This document shows, in pieces, positions 1 to 6,099 of a stretch of DNA of 6,280 nucleotides (the first letter of the stretch is position 1; every line of letters starts with the position of its first letter). The DNA comes from JASFRI01 sp050115015 (GTDB taxonomy: Bacteria; Acidobacteriota; Polarisedimenticolia; CBDVAL01): NCBI GenBank assembly GCA_050115015.1, contig JASFRI010000253.1, positions 1-6,280 of the forward strand. The letters are read 5' to 3'. A program made the translations under genes and the position numbers. The notes under the pieces are model-generated. The model searched no databases, had not been told where the DNA came from, and saw nothing but the letters and a program-made list of their open reading frames with translations.

Positions 1-1143
1 GAAGGCGCAGACCACGGAGATCGGGATCGCCATGGCGATGAGGAAGGTGGTGCGGAAGCGTCGCAGGAACAGGAACACGGCGAGGACGGCGAGAGCACCG
101 CCGATCACCCCCGCATCCCGGAGCTGCCCGAGCCCCCTGCGGACGTCCCGGGAAGCGTCGGAGAACACCCGGATGTCCAGCCCCTCCGCCTCCGGAAGCG
201 CCTCGATGGCATCCAGCTCCTCCTTCACCCGGTCCACTGACTCCAGGACGTTGGCGGAGGAGCTCTTGTTGATGCGGACCGTGAGGGACTCGACGCCGTT
301 GAGGAAGTTGAAGTCCTCCTGCTGCGGGAAGGTGTAGGACACCGTGGCCACGTCGGAGAGCCGCAGCCCGCGGTCGCCGATGGGCAGGTCCCGGATCTCC
401 CGTGGCGTGGCGAACTGCCCCACCGCCCGGACGAGGAGCTTCCGCGAACCCTCCTCGATGTCACCCGCGGACAGGTTGACGTTGCTGTCCCGGAGGAGCG
501 CCGTCAGCTCGCGGACGTTGACCCCGTGCGCCCGCAGCCGGTCCGGATCCAGGTTGATCTGCAGCTCCGGCGTCCGGATGCCGTTGACGTCCACCTGGGC
601 CACCCCCTCGAGCCGCTCGAGACGGCGCTGTACCACCTCCTCGGCGAAGGTGTAGAGCCGCTCCTGCGGCCAGTGGGCGCTCAGGTCGAAGCGGAGGATC
701 GGGATGTCCGAGGACTGGAACCGCCGCACCCGGATCCGGCGGAGGTCGTCGGGCAGCAGGTGCCGCACGCGGTCGATCCGATCCCGGACATCCACCGCCG
801 CCATGTCCATGTCGGTGCCATCGACGAAGGAAAGGGTGATCCGGGCGCTGTCGGCGGTGGCGCTGGCGGACAGCGTGTCGATCCCGTTGATCGTGCCGAG
901 GGAGTCCTCCAGCGGCCGGACGATCCTGCGCTCCACCTCCTCCGGCGCGGCGGAGGGGTACGGGGCGATGACCGTGATGTTGGACGACGAGAACGAGGGC
1001 AGGAACTCGAGGGGAAGGCGGGTGAGGGAGATCCAGCCGAGGACGAGGGCGCCCAGCACGATCATCCCCATGGTGACGTGCCGCTCCACGGCGAACCGCA
1101 CCAGGGGGCTGACGTGCGGGTCCTCGGGGCAAGGTCGGTTCAT
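1..1143 (-). CDS. RND-family efflux permease (AcrB/HAE1-like), N-terminal part, truncated by window edge
   Basis: This is the inner-membrane permease subunit of a tripartite proton-driven RND exporter. The frame is open for exactly 381 codons from the ATG at 1143 to base 1, so only the first third or so of a normal ~1,000-residue permease is present. Residues 14-24 resemble the usual RND opening (LVRFAVERHVT). The first membrane helix is about 25-45, followed by PLEFLPSF. Residues 55-340 are periplasmic porter domain, with FVDGTDMDM (106-114), RRLERLEGVAQVDVNG (173-188) and NVNLSAG (221-227). Helix 2 begins near 345 and leads into FLFLRRFRTTFLIA and AIPIS (372-376), a conserved RND segment. 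The ATG is preceded by GAGG at only 3 nt, and a GTG lies three codons upstream, so the exact start is uncertain. No membrane-fusion-protein gene precedes it in the window. The substrate cannot be read from this part. Confidence 0.93.
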   Translation of the reverse strand, partial: MNRPCPEDPHVSPLVRFAVERHVTMGMIVLGALVLGWISLTRLPLEFLPSFSSSNITVIAPYPSAAPEEVERRIVRPLEDSLGTINGIDTLSASATADSARITLSFVDGTDMDMAAVDVRDRIDRVRHLLPDDLRRIRVRRFQSSDIPILRFDLSAHWPQERLYTFAEEVVQRRLERLEGVAQVDVNGIRTPELQINLDPDRLRAHGVNVRELTALLRDSNVNLSAGDIEEGSRKLLVRAVGQFATPREIRDLPIGDRGLRLSDVATVSYTFPQQEDFNFLNGVESLTVRINKSSSANVLESVDRVKEELDAIEALPEAEGLDIRVFSDASRDVRRGLGQLRDAGVIGGALAVLAVFLFLRRFRTTFLIAMAIPISVVCAF

Positions 1144-1186
1144 GGTCCTCACGAAACAGCGGAACCGGCGGCCGGGGGGCCACGGG

Positions 1187-1202
1187 GGGGCGTTAAAGCC
1201 CC
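1187..1202 (-). other. Small hairpin in the RND gene leader
   Basis: The arms GGGGC and GCCCC (1187-1191 and 1198-1202) enclose a 6-nt loop, about 45 bases upstream of the RND start codon. No T-tract follows it on the minus strand, so it does not look like an intrinsic terminator. It may be a leader structure affecting stability or translation, or merely a product of high GC content. Confidence 0.3.
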
Positions 1203-1247
1203 TGAAGGGTGCAGTTTACCGTACGCGCTTCCCCGGACGCGCGGACA

Positions 1248-1309
1248 CCTCCCCCCGGAACGGACGTCCGGCGGCGGGGGAGGTTTACGTCGGTCGGCCG
1301 TCCCGACCG
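1248..1309 (-). terminator. Two GC-rich hairpins between kinase and RND gene, possible non-canonical terminator
   Basis: Starting 6 bases after the kinase stop codon, CGGTCGG (1291-1297) pairs with CCGACCG (1303-1309) around a 5-nt loop. Next, CCTCCCCC (1248-1255) pairs with GGGGGAGG (1276-1283). The 20-nt loop of the second hairpin contains the perfect palindrome CGGACGTCCG (1261-1270). The position fits transcription termination or attenuation after the kinase. Neither hairpin has a T-run downstream on the minus strand, so a Rho-independent terminator is not demonstrated. Read-through into the RND gene is possible. Confidence 0.35.
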
Positions 1310-1315
1310 GGCGGC

Positions 1316-4300
1316 TCAGTTGTTGCGGTTGTGGATCTCGGCCAGGACCCGCTGGATGGTGCGCTCGATCTCCTCGAGGCGGAACGGCTTCGAGAGGTAG
1401 TGGCTGCCGGTCTTCTTGAAGAACGCCTGGGTCGAGGGGTTGACGGTGTCCCCGGTGGAGAAGATCATCCGGCGGCTGAGGTCGGGGTCGAAGGCCCGGA
1501 CGGACTCCCACAGGCCCTGTCCCCCGATGTCGGGCATCTTGAGGTCCGAGATGATCAGGTCGTAGTGGCCCCTGCGGAGCTTCTCCAGGGCCAGGCGGCC
1601 GTTCCGGGCGGTATCGACCCGGTGTCCTCCCGACTCGAGGATCGAGGAGAGCAGGTCCAGGATCACCTCCTCGTCGTCCACCACCAGGATGCGGCTCCGC
1701 GGGGCGGTGCCCGGCCCCTCCCCCTCCGGCGTCGTTCCTTCCCGGTCCTCCGAGGGCTCACGGATCGGCAGCTCCACGGTGAACTCGGTCCCCTCCCCGG
1801 GCATGCTGGCGGCCGCGATGGTCCCCTCGTGCTCGCTGACGATCCCGTAGGAGAGGGACAGCCCCAGGCCGGTGCCGCGGCCGGGCTCCTTGGTGGTGAA
1901 GAACGGGTCGAAGATCTTGCCGATCTTGTCCTCCGGGATGCCCGGACCGTCGTCGATGAACCGGATACGAATGCGGTCCGCGTCCCGCTCCGTGCGGATG
2001 ATCAGCCGTCCCCGGCCGTGGGCCTCGAGCATCGCCTGATGCGCGTTGTTGATGATGTTGATGAACACCTGCTGGAGCTGGTGGAAGTCGCCCGTGGTGC
2101 GGGGGAGGTTCTCGTCCAGTTCCCGGACGATCTCGATGTTGTCGACCTTCAGCTGGTAGGCACGGAGGTCGATGGTGGCATCCAGGATCTCGTTGATCTG
2201 CACGGGACCCTGCTCCGCCGCGTGGCGCCGGGCAAAGGTCAGCAGGTTCTGGACGATCTTCTGGCACCGGGTGGCCTCGCTGTTGATCTTCGCGAGGGTG
2301 CGCCCCATCTTCTCGTCACAGTTCGAGGCCATGAGGAGCTGCGAGAACCCCATGACGCCGGTGAGGGGGTTGTTCAGCTCGTGGGCCACGCCGGAGATCA
2401 GTTCGCCCAGGGCGGACAGCTTCTCCGCCTGGATGAGCTGCTCCTGCGCCAGCCGCAGCTCCTCCATCTTCTCCTTGAGCCGGTCGTTGGCCTCCACGAT
2501 CTCCTGGTGCATCTGCTTGAAGGCCGCGTCCGCCTTCTTCTGCTCGCGGAGATCCGAGAGGATCGCGAAGGTCCCGACGAGCTGGCTGTTCTGGTAGAAC
2601 GGCGAGGCGCTCACCAGCACCGGGATCGCCTCGCCGTTCCGGGTGAGGAGGGTCACCTCGAAACGCGAGCGGCGTTCCCGGTGGCGCACCTCGCGCCGGA
2701 ACGCCGCCTGGCTCTCCGGATCGAGGAACCTGTGGATGCTCTGGTGCAGGATGGCGTGCTCCGAGTAGCCCACGAGCTCCATCAGGGCGGGGTTCACGAA
2801 GGTCACGCGGTTGGTGAGGTCGACCGCCAGCAGCCCGTCGTTCATGGAGTCGACCAGCGTCCGGTACTTCTCGGTGGAGCGCCGGACCTCCTGGTCGAGC
2901 TTGGCCTGCTCGATGGAGTGCGCGACCTGGTTGGCGAACAGCTCGATGGGGCTGATGGTGTCCGCCGTGGGACGCGCCCCGTCCCGCGGATCGTCCACCG
3001 AGACGATCCCCACCATTTTCCGGTTCGAGCCGTACAGGGGGATGAACAGGAAGTCGTCCGGGTGCCAGTCGTGCTGCTCCTCCCGCTTCTGTACGGACCG
3101 CACCCCCACGTACTCCCATCCCGAGTCGTGGGTGATGTAGTAGGAATTGCCCAGGCGGAACCGCTCCTGGAAGATCGTGACCCGCTGGTCCCCGGTGAGG
3201 CGGTTCCGGTGGAACGTCTCGATCTCGGAGTCCGAGAGCCCCGCGAAGAACCACTTGTAACCCCGGAACTCCTCGTCCAGGAGGGTGAGGATCGCGCGCT
3301 GGAAGTTGGAGTGTTCCCGCAGGGCCTGCACGAACATGTCGCAGATGCGATCGAGATCCTTCTCCTGGAGGATGCTCGACGACACGGCCGAGAACTCCCG
3401 GAGCTGCTCGTACGCCGACTTCGAGCGGCGCTCCGACTCCACGAGGTCCGACTGCAGCTGCGCGGACTCGGTGACGTCGGTGCCGATCAGGAGGAGCTCA
3501 CGGACCCGTCCGTCCTCCTCCCGGAGCACCGACGAGCTCAGGAGCAGCACGATCTCCGCGCCGTCCCGCCCCAGGACCGGCACCTCGCAGCGGACCAGAT
3601 CCGTGCCCTGGAACGCGGCCGCCAGCCGCTCGCGGACCAGCTTGCGGGCCCGCTCCGGGACCAGCCCCGCGGCATCGGTCCCGTGGACCTCGTCGGCGGA
3701 CCGGCCGGTCTCCTCCTCGAACTTGCGGTTGAACAGCCGGAGCCGCCCCCGGACGTCGAGGGAGCAGATGAAGGAGTTGGAGCTCTGCAGCAGGCTGCGC
3801 GAGACGGCCCGCTCCTGGAGCAACATCCGTTCGCGCTGCAGCATCTCCGTGAGGTCCTGCAGCTCGAACTGGACGAGCCGCATCTCCCCCTCGCGGATCA
3901 GCGAGGCCTTCGCGTGGGCCGGCAGGAGGTGCCCCTCGGCATGACGCACCTGGGTCTCGAACTCCACCTGCCCGCGCCGGAGCAGCCCACGCAGGAGCCG
4001 GAGGGGGTGGAGGTCAGGGCCGGCGAGCCGCTCCAGGCTGGCCCCCAGGATCTCGGAGCGGGAGTAGCCGGTCCACCGCAGCGCCCGGGCGTTCACCTCC
4101 AGGAGGCGCCGGCCATCCAGGTCCACCACGGCCACCGGCCCCGACGCGTTCTCCAGGAGGGCCCGGTACCGCCGCTCGGACCCGGCGATCCTCCGGTAGC
4201 GGCCGAGGTTCTCGACGGCCACGGCGAGCAGCCCCTCGAGGCGGCGGACCGCCGCCGCCTCGTCGGCCCGGAAACCGGTCGCCCGGTCGGTCCAGACGTT

Positions 4301-4690
4301 GAGGCTTCCCAGCGGCCGGCCGTGCAGCAGCAGCGGCACCACGAGGGCGGGACCCGCGCGGGACGGGAACAGGCACCCGAAGGCACCCTCGGGGAGCGGG
4401 GAGCGCGGCTCCGCCTGCTCCCGCCCGTCGCGAAGCGCCGCCGCGACGGCGGTCCCGGCCAGCGGCACGGTGCGTGCGTCCTCGGCCTCCCGCCTGGCCC
4501 CGGTCGGCCCGAAGAGCCGGAGACGCTGACCTCCCGGCTCGAGGAGGGCCAGGCTGGCGCCGGCGACGGGGATCTCCTCCGGCAGCAGGGCGAGATAGCC
4601 CTGGAGCACCGCCCGCGGGTCGGTCTCCAGGAGGAGATCCTGGAGCCGGCGCGCGTCCGGGCTCGGGAGGACCTCGCGCCGGCCTTCCAC
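1316..4690 (-). CDS. Soluble hybrid sensor histidine kinase, GAF-PAS-PAS-GAF-PAS-HisKA-HATPase-REC, 1124 aa
   Basis: This enzyme autophosphorylates a histidine from ATP and passes the phosphate to an aspartate. Approximate domain order is GAF 15-165, PAS 172-285, PAS 295-410, GAF 435-600, PAS 603-717, a coiled-coil signalling helix 718-757, HisKA 757-825, HATPase 865-976, an acidic Gly/Pro linker, and receiver 1000-1115. Catalytic features are complete: H770 in VAHELNNPL, N-box NIINNAHQAM (N878, N882), DDGPGIP (913-919), DPFFTT (928-933) and GRGTGLGL (937-944). The receiver has D1005/D1006, phospho-acceptor D1049, T1079 and K1101. There is no signal peptide or membrane helix, so it should be cytosolic. 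The start is GTG, one base after the regulator stop, and an in-frame TGA lies three codons upstream. AGGTGAG sits 5 nt before the GTG. The ligands of the PAS and GAF domains are not identifiable, and no heme or Fe-S cysteine motif is evident. Confidence 0.95.
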   Translation of the reverse strand: MEGRREVLPSPDARRLQDLLLETDPRAVLQGYLALLPEEIPVAGASLALLEPGGQRLRLFGPTGARREAEDARTVPLAGTAVAAALRDGREQAEPRSPLPEGAFGCLFPSRAGPALVVPLLLHGRPLGSLNVWTDRATGFRADEAAAVRRLEGLLAVAVENLGRYRRIAGSERRYRALLENASGPVAVVDLDGRRLLEVNARALRWTGYSRSEILGASLERLAGPDLHPLRLLRGLLRRGQVEFETQVRHAEGHLLPAHAKASLIREGEMRLVQFELQDLTEMLQRERMLLQERAVSRSLLQSSNSFICSLDVRGRLRLFNRKFEEETGRSADEVHGTDAAGLVPERARKLVRERLAAAFQGTDLVRCEVPVLGRDGAEIVLLLSSSVLREEDGRVRELLLIGTDVTESAQLQSDLVESERRSKSAYEQLREFSAVSSSILQEKDLDRICDMFVQALREHSNFQRAILTLLDEEFRGYKWFFAGLSDSEIETFHRNRLTGDQRVTIFQERFRLGNSYYITHDSGWEYVGVRSVQKREEQHDWHPDDFLFIPLYGSNRKMVGIVSVDDPRDGARPTADTISPIELFANQVAHSIEQAKLDQEVRRSTEKYRTLVDSMNDGLLAVDLTNRVTFVNPALMELVGYSEHAILHQSIHRFLDPESQAAFRREVRHRERRSRFEVTLLTRNGEAIPVLVSASPFYQNSQLVGTFAILSDLREQKKADAAFKQMHQEIVEANDRLKEKMEELRLAQEQLIQAEKLSALGELISGVAHELNNPLTGVMGFSQLLMASNCDEKMGRTLAKINSEATRCQKIVQNLLTFARRHAAEQGPVQINEILDATIDLRAYQLKVDNIEIVRELDENLPRTTGDFHQLQQVFINIINNAHQAMLEAHGRGRLIIRTERDADRIRIRFIDDGPGIPEDKIGKIFDPFFTTKEPGRGTGLGLSLSYGIVSEHEGTIAAASMPGEGTEFTVELPIREPSEDREGTTPEGEGPGTAPRSRILVVDDEEVILDLLSSILESGGHRVDTARNGRLALEKLRRGHYDLIISDLKMPDIGGQGLWESVRAFDPDLSRRMIFSTGDTVNPSTQAFFKKTGSHYLSKPFRLEEIERTIQRVLAEIHNRNN

Positions 4691-4691
4691 C

Positions 4692-5276
4692 TCAGCTCAC
4701 CTGCTGCTTCAGCAGCGCGGCGACCTCGTTCCGCAGCCGCTCCATCTGCAGGGGCTTGACCAGGCACAGGTCGGCGCCGGTCTGCTTGATGCGGTCGACG
4801 GCCTTGTGACCCGGAAAGCCGGTGATGGCCACCACGCGCGTGTGCACGGTGTTGGGATTCGCGCGGATGCGGCGACAGAGCTCGAAGCCGTCCATCCCGG
4901 GCATCATCAGGTCGAGGATGACCAGGTCCGGGCGGAAGCTGCCGAGCTTGAAGCCGGCGTCGTACCCGTCCACGGCGGTCTCGATGACGTAGCCCTCGCG
5001 ATCATCCTGAAGGCACCGCGAGATGATCTCGACGATCACCGGCTCGTCGTCGACGACGAGGATCCGCGGGCGCTCGGCGGCGAAGAAGTCCTGATCGATC
5101 GGCATCCCGAACCGCTCGAGGAACGCCCGGAAGTCGTCCTTGGCGATCCGGTAGTGGCCCCCGGGCGTGGCGAAGGCCCGCAGCTTCTCGGACCGGATCC
5201 ACTTCACCACGCCATCCGGCGTCACGCGGCAGTACCGCGCGACCTCGGAGGTGGTGAGGAGTTCCTGCTCGGACAT
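4692..5276 (-). CDS. Response regulator with N-terminal excisionase/MerR-type HTH and C-terminal receiver, 194 aa
   Basis: This is a DNA-binding response regulator. Residues 6-56 form a winged helix-turn-helix of the excisionase/MerR-like (HTH_17, BldC-like) type: LLTTSEVARYCRV, VVKWIRSEKL, then the wing TPGGHYRI (37-44). Residues 70-190 form a CheY-like receiver with ILVVDDEP (D76, D77), phospho-acceptor D122 in LVILDLMMPGMDG, T152 and K174 followed by P175. The order is the reverse of the common OmpR/NarL type, where the receiver comes first. The ATG at 5276 was chosen because the HTH begins right after it and AGGGGA lies 6 nt upstream. A longer reading from the ATG at 5312 adds 12 unconserved residues. 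It is the first gene of the operon and is coupled to the kinase with a 1-bp gap, so the kinase is its likely partner. Its DNA target is unknown; autoregulation at the upstream region is an inference. Confidence 0.93.
   Translation of the reverse strand: MSEQELLTTSEVARYCRVTPDGVVKWIRSEKLRAFATPGGHYRIAKDDFRAFLERFGMPIDQDFFAAERPRILVVDDEPVIVEIISRCLQDDREGYVIETAVDGYDAGFKLGSFRPDLVILDLMMPGMDGFELCRRIRANPNTVHTRVVAITGFPGHKAVDRIKQTGADLCLVKPLQMERLRNEVAALLKQQVS
4696..4702 (-). promoter_or_regulatory. Ribosome binding site of the histidine kinase, inside the regulator gene
   Basis: AGGTGAG lies 5 nt before the GTG at 4690 and within the last codons of the response regulator. It supports the GTG as the true start and implies translational coupling of the two genes. 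Confidence 0.7.
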
Positions 5277-5282
5277 TTGAGA

Positions 5283-5288
5283 TCCCCT
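5283..5288 (-). promoter_or_regulatory. Ribosome binding site of the response regulator
   Basis: AGGGGA with a 6-nt spacer stands before the ATG at 5276. This site decides between that ATG and the upstream in-frame ATG at 5312, in favour of the shorter 194-aa protein. Confidence 0.75.
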
Positions 5289-5357
5289 TTCCACCCGCCG
5301 CACCACCCCCATCGTTGTCGGCGTTTTCGGGTTTATATTCAGTTGGTCAACATCAGT

Positions 5358-5386
5358 AATGTAGAAGTGGATCTGAACATTGTCAA
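5358..5386 (-). promoter_or_regulatory. Sigma70-type promoter for the regulator-kinase operon
   Basis: On the minus strand a perfect -35 TTGACA (5386-5381) is followed by a 17-bp spacer and the -10 TACATT (5363-5358, four of six consensus bases). Transcription would begin near 5350, giving a leader of about 75 nt before the ATG at 5276. The expected start point overlaps GTTG-GT-CAAC (5342-5351), a small inverted repeat that could serve as an operator. A second AT-rich hexamer, TATAAA (5337-5332), has no good -35 at the right distance. The consensus match and position are seen in the sequence; activity is inferred. Confidence 0.65.
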
Positions 5387-5440
5387 ACGTATGGATTTGA
5401 AAATTTTAATTTCTAAAATATAGATATATATAAAGTTGAG
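5387..5440. promoter_or_regulatory. Very AT-rich tract upstream of the operon promoter, UP-element-like
   Basis: Bases 5401-5440 contain only 5 G or C out of 40, and 5331-5450 is roughly 28% GC, within an otherwise strongly GC-rich window. The tract lies directly upstream of the minus-strand -35 and carries A/T runs such as ATTAAAATTTTCAAAT, resembling an RNA polymerase alpha-subunit UP element. It also includes an inverted pair ATTTTA/TAAAAT (5403-5408, 5414-5419) and the palindrome AAAATTTT. On the plus strand TTGAAA (5397-5402) and TATAGA (5419-5424) with 16 bp between could be a weak divergent promoter. Binding by a nucleoid-silencing protein is another possibility. Confidence 0.5.
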
Positions 5441-5443
5441 AGT

Positions 5444-5488
5444 CGTCATGAATTTGACGCCAGGGAAATATGGGTCGGTGGGCGTCAA
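5444..5488. repeat. Cluster of CGTCA/TGACG inverted boxes
   Basis: Three related pentamers occur within 45 bases: CGTCA (5444-5448), TGACG (5455-5459) and CGTCA (5483-5487). The last two belong to an 8-bp inverted repeat, TTGACGCC (5454-5461) and GGCGTCAA (5481-5488), with 19 bp between the arms. The first two form CGTCA-6 bp-TGACG. The cluster sits about 70-100 bp upstream of the operon -35, a usual place for an activator or repressor site. Chance occurrence cannot be excluded. Confidence 0.4.
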
Positions 5489-5572
5489 CCTCCCGACACC
5501 GCCGGCGGGCGGGGGTGGTGCCGGGATACGGGTCGCGGCCCGACGGGGCCGGGAAGGAGGTCGGGCCGCCGG
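5489..5572. other. GC-rich spacer with hairpin, upstream of the tRNA promoter
   Basis: No gene is visible here. CGGCCC (5536-5541) pairs with GGGCCG (5546-5551) around a 4-nt loop, and CCCGAC (5539-5544) can pair alternatively with GTCGGG (5560-5565). There is no T-run. The purine-rich GGAAGGAGG at 5552-5560 looks like a ribosome binding site but has no reading frame to serve. GC content returns abruptly to the genome level right of about 5460. Confidence 0.3.
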
Positions 5573-5601
5573 TTGACAGCCCGGGGGGTGAGCGCTATCC
5601 T
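5573..5601 (+). promoter_or_regulatory. Promoter of the tRNA-Arg gene
   Basis: TTGACA (5573-5578, perfect -35), a 17-bp spacer and TATCCT (5596-5601, four of six -10 bases) stand 25 bp before the mature tRNA 5' end. This is typical spacing for a single bacterial tRNA unit with a short 5' leader. Confidence 0.75.
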
Positions 5602-5626
5602 TCGCGACGCTTCAGCCCGCCGATAT

Positions 5627-5703
5627 GCGCCCATAGCTCAGCTGGATAGAGCGTCGGACTACGAATCCGAAGGTCAGAGGTTCGAATCCTCTTGGGCGCA
5701 CCA
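5627..5703 (+). tRNA. tRNA-Arg (anticodon ACG), CCA encoded
   Basis: A complete cloverleaf can be folded. The acceptor GCGCCCA (5627-5633) pairs with TGGGCGC (5693-5699). The D stem is GCTC/GAGC (5636-5639, 5649-5652). The anticodon stem TCGGA/TCCGA (5654-5658, 5666-5670) holds the loop CTACGAA with ACG at 5661-5663. The variable loop is AGGTC, and the T arm is AGAGG-TTCGAAT-CCTCT (5676-5692). The discriminator is A5700 and CCA is encoded at 5701-5703. Anticodon ACG reads CGN arginine codons; in bacteria A34 is normally converted to inosine by TadA. No convincing terminator follows the gene. Confidence 0.98.
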
Positions 5704-5897
5704 TCTTACCGCCGACAGTCAACGCCGCATCCCCGCCGGACCGGACTTGTGCGAAGTCAGCGGCCTGCCGAGACCCTCCCGGGCACCTTCCGGCCGTGCC
5801 ATGCCAGGGCGCGTCCGCATGCCCGGGTCCCGGTGGCGGGTCGATGCGCGGCCCACGGGATGACCGCGGCGTCGGGCTGTTCCGGATCGGCCTCGGC

Positions 5898-6053
5898 GGG
5901 TTGGTGGTCCGGGCCTTCCGGCTGAACGAGCGACCCGGCACCGTCCCGCCCCTCCAGCCCGAAACCCGGGCGCGTCTCGTGGCGGTCTACCGGGACGGAA
6001 ACGAGCGGCTCGGCGAGCTGCTCGGGCGGGACCTCTCGCACTCGAACGCCTGA
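5898..6053 (+). pseudogene. C-terminal remnant resembling a sulfotransferase-domain protein
   Basis: The plus-strand frame ending at TGA 6051-6053 encodes a tail that includes RLNERPG, then LQPETRARLVAVYRDGNERL, then GELLGRDLSHSNA. The pattern of a Leu-x-Pro-Glu-x-Arg helix, a Tyr followed by Asn-Glu-Arg-Leu, and a final Leu-Leu-Gly-Arg-Asp-Leu-Ser matches the C-terminal end of many bacterial PAPS-dependent sulfotransferases as I remember them. The remaining ~200+ residues of such an enzyme, including the N-terminal phosphosulfate-binding loop, are not found in any plus-strand frame between the tRNA and this point. No start codon with a ribosome binding site is evident. The left boundary is approximate, since the resemblance fades before about 5898. 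It could instead be a small unrelated protein or a chance frame, but the 3' part looks like real protein sequence. Confidence 0.5.
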
Positions 6054-6060
6054 GGCGCCT

Positions 6061-6087
6061 CCCGCCGGGTGTTTCCGTCCTGGCGGG
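6061..6087 (+). other. Hairpin just after the sulfotransferase-like remnant
   Basis: CCCGCC (6061-6066) can pair with GGCGGG (6082-6087) across a 15-nt loop, 8 bp after the stop codon of the remnant. The position suits the old 3' end of a transcription unit, but there is no T-run, so a terminator is only a weak possibility. Confidence 0.25.
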
Positions 6088-6099
6088 TGCGGCTTTGCG

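Noticed and set aside
225..1511. Several smaller frames over the RND gene on both strands
   Set aside because: They are Arg/Pro/Ser-rich shadows. The true RND frame has clear family motifs along all 381 codons but lacks a stop within the window.
704..4759. A 1351-codon plus-strand open frame spanning nearly the whole kinase gene
   Set aside because: It is antisense to a kinase with complete catalytic motifs. Its protein is a monotonous Leu/Glu/Pro/Gly/Arg mixture with no domain, and long antisense frames are expected in GC-rich codon usage. It has no ribosome binding site of note.
5277..5312. Earlier ATG at 5312 for the response regulator
   Set aside because: It would add 12 unconserved residues. 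The ATG at 5276 has a good ribosome binding site 6 nt away and sits directly before the HTH.
5419..5430. TATA-rich run as a replication origin or phage attachment site
   Set aside because: There are no DnaA-box clusters, iterons or flanking direct repeats; an AT-rich promoter region explains it more simply.
5573..5941. Plus- and minus-strand frames running through the tRNA
   Set aside because: They encode well-known false proteins from translating tRNA-Arg (for example IAQLDRASDYESEGQRFESS and RPRGFEPLTFGFVVRRSIQL on the opposite strand).
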